From Candidatus Hydrogenedentota bacterium (GTDB lineage: Bacteria; UBA8481; J006), in contig RFFU01000104.1 of assembly GCA_003697085.1 (NCBI GenBank), positions 1 through 16,051 on the forward strand: a stretch of 16,051 nt of DNA. The letters run 5' to 3'. This document shows positions 8,473-14,975 of this stretch, in pieces. Numbering within the stretch: position 1 is the first letter of the stretch; each line of letters starts with the position of its first letter. The position numbers and the translations under genes are program-made. Below the pieces are notes generated by a model. The model was not told the origin of the DNA. It saw only the letters and a list, made by a program, of their open reading frames with translations, and searched no databases.

Positions 8473-8524
8473 CCCGCTTCTCCTTCCTCCTTCCCTCTTC
8501 TTTCCCGCCCCTCTGCCAATGGAT

Positions 8525-8543
8525 ATTGCAGAATGCGTGCCGA
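8525..8543 (-). promoter_or_regulatory. Sigma-54 promoter of the TPR-pilin operon
   Basis: The minus strand reads CGGCACG, CATT, CTGCAAT. This fits TGGCACG-N4-TTGCW with the invariant GG and GC doublets exactly ten bases apart and only two mismatches. It is 53 bases upstream of the TPR start, predicting a leader of about 45 bases. Sigma-54 promoters need an NtrC-type activator, and one is encoded about 1.3 kb upstream. Confidence 0.75.
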
Positions 8544-8572
8544 GAGGATGATCGGCCGGATATTTTTCGCTT

Positions 8573-8634
8573 AATGTCGTAACGCTAGTAATTTCAGTAT
8601 TTTCTAAAAACTTGGCCTCCTCCGGAATGTCGTT
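8573..8634 (-). promoter_or_regulatory. Paired ACGACATT sites upstream of the sigma-54 promoter
   Basis: The minus strand carries the identical octamer ACGACATT at 8573-8580 and 8627-8634, 54 bases apart (about five helical turns). Each contains a TGTC core on the plus strand, like the half-sites in the 37-bp box at 8690. They lie 30-90 bases upstream of the sigma-54 promoter, within activator range. Eight bases repeated once can be chance, so this is tentative. Confidence 0.3.
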
Positions 8635-8650
8635 CCTCCTGCCAAACGAG

Positions 8651-8684
8651 GCAAAAAAGCCGCGGCTCATTGCGGCCTTTTTGC
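8651..8684. terminator. Bidirectional hairpin terminator
   Basis: Thirteen-base arms (8651-8663 and 8672-8684) are complementary with one mismatch around an 8-base loop. The stem has a GC core (GCCGC/GCGGC) flanked by an A-run on one side and a T-run on the other, so it can act in both directions. On the minus strand it would end transcripts arriving from the right-hand operon before the sigma-54 promoter of the pilin operon. Confidence 0.75.
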
Positions 8685-8689
8685 CCCAT

Positions 8690-8726
8690 GGTGTCATTCT
8701 TCCAATTTGTCAATTTGGCGGAGAAG
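8690..8726 (-). promoter_or_regulatory. Conserved 37-bp box, copy B (upstream of pilin operon)
   Basis: Matches the box at 2386-2422 at 33 of 37 positions in the same orientation, with TGTCA half-sites at 8692 and 8708. It is about 160-185 bases upstream of the sigma-54 promoter, a normal enhancer distance for NtrC-family activators, and sits just beyond the terminator hairpin. A weak sigma-54-like sequence overlaps its left end (8 of 12) but lacks TT at -14/-13. Confidence 0.55.
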
Positions 8727-9211
8727 AAGAGAAACGGAAGGTGCGACGAAATATGTGAATGTGAACGGGATTTTTGATCTCTGGTGGGAAAAAGAGAAGG
8801 GGCGAAGATTGGAGAGCCTGTGTTCCCCTAGCGAAGTTGACTGTAGGAGTTGTTGCAAGCCGTATGGCTAACCGAATCCCCTTGAAGGCAAGACAGCTGT
8901 GTTACCGCAAATGGGTTCACTATCGGCGGTATTATGCCGGCGAAATGGCGGCGGTACCGGAGGTTCACACTCCTTGCGGGTCTTGTGCGGGCAAGATGCC
9001 TGGACTGCCGCGGGGATTCGGCCCGGAGGACGAGCGTGGGGGATTCCTCGCTTTCGCTTGGAATGACAAGTGGGTGGGCAGGCAGGAATGCCTGCGGTCC
9101 CAGGACAGCGTTCGTTGCCCGCTCCGCCTTCCGCAGACTGGAGTGTCCGCGCTCCACCCCAGGAAGAATGCCCGCGGTTCCAAGAACGGGTGCTCTACCA
9201 GCCGCCCGTGG
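8727..9211. other. Gene-free stretch, no supported coding
   Basis: Reading frames on both strands here give low-complexity products such as VIPSESEESP and AGRNACGPRT, which arise from dispersed repeats rather than genes. None has a ribosome site or family resemblance. The stretch holds the degenerate repeats at 8990-9190 and otherwise nothing recognised. It separates the end of the two-component operon from the pilin promoter region. Confidence 0.6.
8990..9190. repeat. Cluster of degenerate palindromic interspersed repeats
   Basis: Two related direct copies start at 9085 (GGAATGCCTGCGGTCCCAGG) and 9165 (AGAATGCCCGCGGTTCCAAG). A third, weaker relative begins near 8993. Hairpins include GCAGGCA/TGCCTGC near 9080-9097 and TGGAGTG/CGCTCCA near 9139-9156. 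At 9041-9067 lies a GATTCCTCGC to GGAATGAC element, of the dispersed type whose other strand reads GTCATTCC. Such elements occur in many copies in diverse bacterial genomes; this is from general knowledge and was not checked here. Confidence 0.55.
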
Positions 9212-9862
9212 CTAAGACGCCCCCCATTTCTTCAAGAGCCGCTCCGCGCGCCGTGCATAAGGATTGTTCGGATACTCCCGGATCAGGTCGCGCAACGTCG
9301 CCTCGGCTCCCGTGTAACTCATGTTCTTCCTCAGAGCCTTTCCGGCGTAATACATCGCCAAGGGGCGAAGTGAACTGTGCTTGTATTTTTCGATCAACTC
9401 AAGAAGCACCTTGGCACTCTGTTCATAATCTCCCCGCCGATAAGCGCCGCTGGCCTTGTACCAGAGTTTGAGCGCCTTCCCCGTCTTTCCCCAGTGTTCT
9501 CTCATAAAGGCAAGATCGTCGGCGGCCTTTTCTGCATATTCGCTGCCACGGAATTCGACGACCCGTTCGAGCATCTTCTTGGCGTTTTCGATGTCATAAA
9601 AGCGACGCTTATAGATCTCCGCCGCCCGAAATCCGGCCTTGGGAGCATCGAGCGTTTCGGGATAGTCCGAAACGATTTTTTCATACTTTTTCAAGGCCGC
9701 ATTGAAATCGTGCTCTCTTTCGAGGGCCCGTCCCTGGCGATAGATCTTGTGTGCCTTTGCGCGACGGTCGATATCAGGCCGAGCAAACATAACGGCCGAG
9801 ACCATCGAAAAATTAAGGATTGCGAAAGCAAGCGTCCAGCGAACCAGCGACTTTCTCGTCAT
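9212..9862 (-). CDS. Membrane-anchored or exported TPR-like protein
   Basis: 216 residues. The ATG overlaps the response regulator stop by four bases (ATGA) and also has GGGAGG six bases upstream. Residues 6-27 form a signal peptide or anchor (LVRWTLAFAILNFSMVSAVMF). The rest is helical with TPR-like or outer-membrane-lipoprotein-like repeats: AHKIYRQGRALEREHDFNAA, YEKIVSDYPETLDAPKAGF, then GAYRRGDYEQSAKVLLELIE, and a final RDLIREYPNNPYARRAERLL. The (E/D)YP motifs after paired helices recall YbgF/BamD-type modules. It closes the two-component operon. The ILNFSM signal segment resembles the pilin-operon TPR protein, suggesting a shared apparatus. No enzymatic function is expected. Confidence 0.85.
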   Translation of the reverse strand: MTRKSLVRWTLAFAILNFSMVSAVMFARPDIDRRAKAHKIYRQGRALEREHDFNAALKKYEKIVSDYPETLDAPKAGFRAAEIYKRRFYDIENAKKMLERVVEFRGSEYAEKAADDLAFMREHWGKTGKALKLWYKASGAYRRGDYEQSAKVLLELIEKYKHSSLRPLAMYYAGKALRKNMSYTGAEATLRDLIREYPNNPYARRAERLLKKWGAS

Positions 9863-11265
9863 AAAATACCTCCCGTTTTCAGGCCGAATTTCTTGATCTT
9901 TTCGCCTAGGCGTTTTCTATCGAGGCCGACACGCCGTGAAACCTCCGATATATTCCCGTGAGCCTTTTCCAACATAAAGCGAAGATACCGTTCCTCGAAG
10001 AGATCGACGATCCGCCGTTTCGCCTCCTTGAAGGGAAGGGCCTCGCTCTTGCAAACGAAGGCTTCCATCGCCTCCTCGATCGAAGCCGGAGTTTCTGATC
10101 GACCTTCCTCAACAATAAAATGTTTGACATCGAGAAGCCCGGCGTCACGTTCCGGATCGGCCAGAATCAAGGCTCGTTCCATCGCTCCGGAGAGTTCGCG
10201 GACATTTCCCGGCCAGGAAAGGCTTTCGAGGTATTCGGCCGCCGCCTCGGTCAAGGTTTGAAAGGGCCTTCCGAGCCGCCGCGAATGGAGTCGGCCGAAA
10301 TGCGTCGCCAAGAAACGAACATCCTCCTTCCGCTCCCGTAAAGGGGGAATCCGCAGGACGAATTTCGAGAGCCGAAAGAAGAGGTCTTCGCGGAACCGGC
10401 CGGAAGACACTTCAGCCTCGAGATCGCGGTTGGTAGCCGCGATGAATCTCACATCGACGGGAATTTCACGTGTCCCTCCGACTCGTCTCACCTGTCCGGA
10501 ATCGAGAAGGCGAAGGAGGCGCGCCTGAAGCGCGGCTCCCATATCCGCAATTTCATCCAGAAAGAGCGTCCCCTCCGAAGCCGCCTCGACCAGCCCAATC
10601 TTTCGCGCCGTGGCTCCGGTAAAGGCTCCCTTTTCGTGCCCGAAGAGTTCGGATTCGAGAAGGGTCTCTCCGAGCCCGGAAGCATTGACCGGAACGAAGC
10701 GTCCTTTTCTTCCACTTTTGAGATGCAGCAGTCGCGCGGCCAAATCTTTTCCTGTTCCTGTTTCTCCCAAGATAAGCACGGTTGTTGGAGCGCCCGCCAA
10801 TTTTTCGATCATATCCCGCACCGTTCGCGCCGCCGCCGATTCCCCAAGAAACTCGACCGGTGTTTCCGTTACGCCCTCGAGCGGACGATCTTTCCGGCGT
10901 TTTTCAACGGCCCGGTCGAGCCAAGTTTGAATTTCCGGCACGCGGACGGGCTTGGCAAGGTACGCGAAAGCCCCTTTCCTCATCGCCTCGACAGCCTGTT
11001 CGATCGCGGCTTGTGCCGTCATAAAGATGAAGATGGTGTCGGGAGCGACGGCCCGTGCTTCTTCGATGAGATCGAGTCCGCGGCCGTCCGGAAGGCGGAT
11101 ATCACACAACGCGACCTCCGGATTGAAGTCCCGCAATTCCTTCCTCGCCTCCGCCAGCGTCCCCACTCCCCGCACGACATGACCTTGCCGCGCCAAGGAT
11201 TCCTCGAGCGATTCCCGCAGCAAAACCTCATCCTCGACGATCAATAACGTGACTTGGTTCTTCAT
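9859..11265 (-). CDS. NtrC-family sigma-54-dependent response regulator (PilR-like)
   Basis: 468 residues in three domains. The receiver (1-120) has Glu11/Asp12, phospho-acceptor Asp55 in CDIRLPDG, Thr83 and Lys105. The AAA+ activator domain (about 138-365) has Walker A GETGTGKD (167-174), the sigma-54 contact loop GAFTGA (213-218) and Walker B GTLFLDEI (232-239). A Fis-type helix-turn-helix (about 430-460, HGNISEVSRRVGLDRKRLGEKI) binds enhancers. All residues needed for phosphorylation and sigma-54 activation are present, so it should be a working activator. The start overlaps the kinase stop by four bases (ATGA) and has no ribosome site, implying coupled translation. Nearby sigma-54 promoters at 8525 and, more weakly, 2376 are candidate targets. 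PilR is suggested by the six-TM partner kinase and pilin context; other NtrC subfamilies remain possible. Confidence 0.95.
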   Translation of the reverse strand: MKNQVTLLIVEDEVLLRESLEESLARQGHVVRGVGTLAEARKELRDFNPEVALCDIRLPDGRGLDLIEEARAVAPDTIFIFMTAQAAIEQAVEAMRKGAFAYLAKPVRVPEIQTWLDRAVEKRRKDRPLEGVTETPVEFLGESAAARTVRDMIEKLAGAPTTVLILGETGTGKDLAARLLHLKSGRKGRFVPVNASGLGETLLESELFGHEKGAFTGATARKIGLVEAASEGTLFLDEIADMGAALQARLLRLLDSGQVRRVGGTREIPVDVRFIAATNRDLEAEVSSGRFREDLFFRLSKFVLRIPPLRERKEDVRFLATHFGRLHSRRLGRPFQTLTEAAAEYLESLSWPGNVRELSGAMERALILADPERDAGLLDVKHFIVEEGRSETPASIEEAMEAFVCKSEALPFKEAKRRIVDLFEERYLRFMLEKAHGNISEVSRRVGLDRKRLGEKIKKFGLKTGGIL

Positions 11266-12458
11266 CGTTTCGCATTCGGTGCGGGGATATGAAAGATAAA
11301 GCGGCTGCCCCCGGAAGAACGCGATTCCACGAAGGCATCCCCTCCCATCCGCTCGGCGGCCATTTTCACGACCGCCAACCCCATCCCCGTTCCACGGGGT
11401 TTCGTGGTAAAAAACGGCTCGAAAATCGTCCTTCGATTTTCCTCAGGCACCCCCGGCCCCTCGTCTTCAACGGAAATTTCGACTTCTCCCTTCTCCCCGC
11501 CGCGAATTCTCATGGACACGTCCCCCCCTTCCGGAGAGACCTCGATGGCGTTGAGCAGAAGGTTGAGAAGAGCCTGACGGAGCAGACCTTCTTCTCCTTC
11601 GACGACAGCGGTTGCCAATTCCTGACTTACCTCAACGGATTTCCGGGCGGCGTAGGGGCGCACCAACTCACAGATTTCCTCCGCCATTTTTTGGAGATCA
11701 ATCCTTTCCGTTATTCCCTCGGTGGTACGTTGAAGGGACTGGTAACGAGTCACGATGCCTACAATCCGTTGGATTTCCTTCTCAAGTTTGTCGATCGAGG
11801 TTTTTGTCTTTTCGTCGTGGCTTTTTTCCTTCCAGTTTTCGAGGAAGGCGATGATCCCCGCGAGGGGATTTTTTACCTCGTGGGCGAGGCTGGCGCCGAG
11901 AATACTGAAGGCCACGGCCTTCTCGCTGCGCGCCGCCGCCTCGAGCGCCCGTTCATAGTCTTCCTCTGCTTTTCGCCCGCTCTCGATATTTCCCGCATAG
12001 GTCACTCCCAGTGCCGCGAGGGAAAGCAAACCGAAAACGGACCATTGAAAGTACTCCTTCGCGAATCCTCCCAGCAGACCAATCCCCACGGCGATCCCGC
12101 CGACCGTTATCAGCGTGCCGGTCATTCCAAAAAAGAGCGCGGCAATAAAGAGAATCGCGGGGAAGAAGAGGAGAGCCGGAGAACGAATGCCGCCGGTCCA
12201 GGAAGCAAAGATTGTCGCGGTCTCGAGGAGGAGGATCACGTAGAAGATCGAGGAGGCGGTCGGTTCGAAGCGATATGTCAAGACGACCATTATGTGAGAG
12301 ATTACGATGAGGGCCACAAGAGCCAGGATATGCGCGGGTGTAATCTGAACTCCCAAGGAGGCTCCGGCCAAACCGAAGAGAAAGGTTCCCACGGAGAAGA
12401 CGACGCCTGTTCCGAGTACAAGATTCCGGCCGCGGCGATATTTCTCGAGTCCCGTCAT
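11262..12458 (-). CDS. Six-TM sensor histidine kinase (PilS-like)
   Basis: The frame opens at a TTG (12572), inside the preceding gene. ATG 12458, 13 bases after that gene's stop with a GGAAG site, is preferred and gives 398 residues. Six closely spaced membrane segments (about 13-35, 39-62, 69-87, 95-112, 115-133, 139-156) leave almost no periplasmic domain, the arrangement of PilS, which senses signals within the membrane. The DHp domain has His193 in SLAHEVKNPLAG. The catalytic domain has the N box NLLLNAIE, G1 DEGPGVP, F box FEPFFTT and G2 GTGMGLAVVK. It should phosphorylate Asp55 of the adjacent regulator. No PAS domain is obvious, unlike classical PilS, so a generic membrane-sensing NtrB-like kinase is the alternative. 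Confidence 0.93.
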   Translation of the reverse strand: MTGLEKYRRGRNLVLGTGVVFSVGTFLFGLAGASLGVQITPAHILALVALIVISHIMVVLTYRFEPTASSIFYVILLLETATIFASWTGGIRSPALLFFPAILFIAALFFGMTGTLITVGGIAVGIGLLGGFAKEYFQWSVFGLLSLAALGVTYAGNIESGRKAEEDYERALEAAARSEKAVAFSILGASLAHEVKNPLAGIIAFLENWKEKSHDEKTKTSIDKLEKEIQRIVGIVTRYQSLQRTTEGITERIDLQKMAEEICELVRPYAARKSVEVSQELATAVVEGEEGLLRQALLNLLLNAIEVSPEGGDVSMRIRGGEKGEVEISVEDEGPGVPEENRRTIFEPFFTTKPRGTGMGLAVVKMAAERMGGDAFVESRSSGGSRFIFHIPAPNAKR

Positions 12459-12471
12459 CTCTTGCTTCCGC

Positions 12472-13317
12472 TCAACGCGAGGCCTCGCTCGTCGTCCGCT
12501 CCGGTTCGAGGCGAAGACCATCCGGAGGCGGCGCCGACGGTTGAACCTCGGCGGCGCGTGGAATTTCTGCAATCCGCCCTGCCGGCGAAGCGCCTTCGAA
12601 AACGGGGGACGGCAGTTCGCCGCCGCGCGACAATCCCCGAACCCTCCCAGTGCGCGGGGCGGGCAATCGATTTCGATCGAGATTCCCGAAAGACCCTCTC
12701 TTGTCCGTTGCGTTCTTATCGAGGCGCAAATTCTCCGAGAGTCCCGTCGGCACCCTTTCGCCGCCTCCCCTTACTTCCCGATCGGAGTTCAACGGCGGAA
12801 CCTTCGCCTCGGCCGGGTCCGCGCGGCGCACTTCTTGGTCTCCCATCCCGGGTGGGAAAGTTTTGTCGGGGGGAGCCGGAACCGTAAAGGGAACATTCCG
12901 CCTCGGTTCCTCCGCCTTGTTAATGGCCCCGAACTCCACAAAACGGTAACCACCGGTTCGAACCGCAAGTCGCTTCGATTCGGTTCGACCCGCCTTCAAT
13001 CGAGTGCCGCTGACGCGTACGCTCGATTCACCCTTGAGAACCCTTTTCGTTTCAGATTCCAAATTTTTCCCAGCCAGTTGCCGTTTGTCCATAACTGGCC
13101 TCAATCTCCCATATTCTTCCTTTTCCTTTATCATCAGGAGATCACCGAGGATTTCGAGGCGCCCCACGGCCGGCTCGGTCTTCTCCCGTCCCTCGAGCGT
13201 CACCTCCGGTTCCGCCCAAAACGGCTCCATATAGAAGACCGCTCCGCCCAATCCGAGAAACGCCGAAAGGTAGGCGAAGACGATCACGGCAATTTCCTTT
13301 TTCTGATCCCTGGTCAC
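12472..13317 (-). CDS. Single-pass Pro-rich anchored protein, unknown function
   Basis: 281 residues from a GTG with GGGGAG four to five bases upstream. One membrane segment (9-31, IAVIVFAYLSAFLGLGGAVFY) follows a short charged N-terminus, so the bulk should be periplasmic. Residues about 45-135 are mixed and basic, while about 135-281 are Pro-, Arg- and Glu-rich, with no cysteine and little predicted order (VPAPPDKTFPPGMGD, SAPPPDGLRLEPE). I recognise no family. Its stop is 13 bases before the kinase ATG, so it is in the same operon and could be a ligand-binding or mechanical partner for the kinase, or an envelope-spanning linker. Both are guesses. The frame is long and uninterrupted with an operon-consistent start, so I take it as real. 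Confidence 0.7.
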   Translation of the reverse strand: MTRDQKKEIAVIVFAYLSAFLGLGGAVFYMEPFWAEPEVTLEGREKTEPAVGRLEILGDLLMIKEKEEYGRLRPVMDKRQLAGKNLESETKRVLKGESSVRVSGTRLKAGRTESKRLAVRTGGYRFVEFGAINKAEEPRRNVPFTVPAPPDKTFPPGMGDQEVRRADPAEAKVPPLNSDREVRGGGERVPTGLSENLRLDKNATDKRGSFGNLDRNRLPAPRTGRVRGLSRGGELPSPVFEGASPAGRIAEIPRAAEVQPSAPPPDGLRLEPERTTSEASR

Positions 13318-13332
13318 AGTTCTCCCCTTCTT

Positions 13333-13626
13333 CTATCGGCAGGACAACCGGAATTCTCGCGTGGAAACGAGGGCAAAGCCAAGACATGCAAAGGACTCAC
13401 GAAGGGACGGATCTCGGGAGTCATGGAGAAAAACCACTCGCCATAGAAATCCCGGCGACACAGAGAACAGAATAATACAATGACAAAGGAGTACCGTAAT
13501 ACAAAAAAGCATTGCCCATTGATTTTTTCTCCCCGGCGTCATCCACATTCCCCGCGTGCTCCGTCGCTTCTTGAAATGTGGTCGTCTTCTTTTTAGGAAG
13601 GCCCCGACGGCACAGGCATTCTTCAT
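13333..13626 (-). CDS. Doubtful small membrane protein in operon gap
   Basis: The ATG at 13626 overlaps the previous gene's stop by four bases (ATGA), and the stop is 15 bases before the next gene, so it fills the gap exactly. 97 residues: a basic start (KRRRPHFKKRR), then one hydrophobic stretch (WAMLFCITVLLCHCIILF). An alternative ATG at 13542 (69 residues) has GGGGA six bases upstream. Against it: the local sequence is richer in A and T than its neighbours, with codons such as TGT, ATT and CTA, and no family is recognised. It may be an untranslated spacer or decayed gene. If it is not coding, 13318-13622 holds only a TATTAT -10-like box near 13470-13475 with a poor -35. Confidence 0.35.
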   Translation of the reverse strand: MKNACAVGAFLKRRRPHFKKRRSTRGMWMTPGRKNQWAMLFCITVLLCHCIILFSVSPGFLWRVVFLHDSRDPSLRESFACLGFALVSTREFRLSCR

Positions 13627-14975
13627 TTGGTCTTTTTTCCCCGGGCTTTCTCGGTGTCCGCCGTGTTCTTCGTTTCGGAAACGCTCCGGCGAAAAAGCGA
13701 AGGAGTCTGAAGCGCCTTTGCGGCGGCCGAGACGGCGTGCTGGGTATTGTCGATCCTCACGGCGGCGCTCCGAGGACTCGAGCGGAATCCGCCCACGAGA
13801 TACCGCGCGGCTTCGCGCGAGAACCGCATCCCATCGCTTTTTCGATATTGTAATTTCGAAATAAAATGAAAGGCTGCCAGTATCGAGAAGCGATATTTTT
13901 CGATACGCGATTCATCCCGAGCGGACACCGCCGCCCGGAACGCATCGACAAGTCCCTCGAGATAGGCCGCCGTGTTGATAGACGGCCTGTGGTGAAACGA
14001 TCCGAAAAAGCGCCGATGAAAATCGAGATTCTGTTCGTGATCGATGATATAATCCGCAAGTTCAAATCCGAAATCTCGAAACTCCGTGCGCCCCGTCAGT
14101 TCCGCGGCTTCGACCATCGCTGTTGTGGTCCAGGGCATAAACTTCGCCTTATGCGACACCTCGGGATGGGGACGATAGAACTTCCGCGCCCGCTCCACGG
14201 CAGCCAGATATTTCTCGTACCCCGTGGCGCGATACAATCTCACGAGCGCCAGCATCGCTTCACCCGGATAGATTTCCGAGCGCCATCTTGTCTTCTTGTC
14301 CTCCCAGGACCCGCGATATTTGGCGATACTACGGAATTCTCCGGAAGGCTCTTGCATTTCCAACAAGAATTCCCCGGCGGCGACGGCCGTATCGATGTAC
14401 GGCGCCGAATCCCCGGAAAGCAGAGTCAAGAGAGCCAGCGCCGTGCCCCCCAATTTCACCTTCCCGCGAAATTCGAAAAAGACAGCTCCGGGAAACCTGC
14501 TTTCCTCCCGCCGCGCCCGGTGGAGTATCCAATTCCTCCCTCGAAGCGCCGCCGAACGGTAGCGTTCTTCCCCAAGAAGGCGATGGAGTGCGAAGAGGGA
14601 AAGCGTCGTTCCCGCCTGTCGAAGGAAGTTGTCCTTCCGGAATGAGGCATCGGGTCGAAATTCCTTCCTTGGGTTAAACTGGTAGAGAAACCTTCCGCGA
14701 TCCTCGCCTTCGGTAACCTGCATTCGAAGGATCCAGTCCCCGCCTGACCGAGCCATCGCTTGGAGGCGTTCTGGTGTCACCTCGGCTTCGAGCAGTCGGC
14801 GAACGTCCTCCACGGACCGGGCCGACGCAAATTCCGCGGGCGCGGTGTTCGTAATGCTTGCCACGGGCGGGAAACCGATTCTGCCGATCAAGCCGACGAA
14901 AAAGACAACGACCGCGAAAGCCAAGTACAGCAGAAACCGAAAACTCGACCGAATCTCGCTCCCGCTACCGTTCAT
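13623..14975 (-). CDS. Membrane-anchored alpha/alpha-toroid-like protein
   Basis: 450 residues. The ATG has GGAGG six bases upstream and overlaps the previous gene by 11 bases. Residues 12-31 are a signal anchor (FRFLLYLAFAVVVFFVGLIG). From about 65 to 410 the protein shows repeated helical hairpins with a recurring (W/F)(I/L)LxMQ-x-G(R/E)F element (GGDWILRMQ, GRNWILHRAR, AGEFLLEMQEPSGEF), then YPGEAMLALVRLYRATG and FMPWTTTAMVEAAELTG. This pattern is typical of six-hairpin (alpha/alpha)6 folds found in glycosidase-like, epimerase-like and polysaccharide-associated proteins. Conserved acidic residues could be catalytic, but I cannot assign a reaction or substrate. The tail (from about 425) is Lys/Thr-rich and probably disordered. 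Envelope polysaccharide processing is a reasonable inference. Confidence 0.8.
   Translation of the reverse strand: MNGSGSEIRSSFRFLLYLAFAVVVFFVGLIGRIGFPPVASITNTAPAEFASARSVEDVRRLLEAEVTPERLQAMARSGGDWILRMQVTEGEDRGRFLYQFNPRKEFRPDASFRKDNFLRQAGTTLSLFALHRLLGEERYRSAALRGRNWILHRARREESRFPGAVFFEFRGKVKLGGTALALLTLLSGDSAPYIDTAVAAGEFLLEMQEPSGEFRSIAKYRGSWEDKKTRWRSEIYPGEAMLALVRLYRATGYEKYLAAVERARKFYRPHPEVSHKAKFMPWTTTAMVEAAELTGRTEFRDFGFELADYIIDHEQNLDFHRRFFGSFHHRPSINTAAYLEGLVDAFRAAVSARDESRIEKYRFSILAAFHFISKLQYRKSDGMRFSREAARYLVGGFRSSPRSAAVRIDNTQHAVSAAAKALQTPSLFRRSVSETKNTADTEKARGKKTK

Noticed and set aside
8473-8697. N-terminal 75-codon extension of the pilin-operon TPR protein
   Set aside because: It would run through the terminator hairpin and sigma-54 promoter, and would bury the signal peptide. 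The internal ATG at 8472 has a strong ribosome site.
8774-9373. 199-codon plus-strand frame in the gap, and 109-codon minus frame
   Set aside because: Translations are repeat-derived low-information sequence that partly overlaps the TPR gene. They are treated as interspersed repeats.
11289-12887. 532-codon plus-strand open frame
   Set aside because: It lies antisense to the histidine kinase and Pro-rich gene, has no recognisable domain, and reflects low stop-codon frequency in GC-rich coding sequence.
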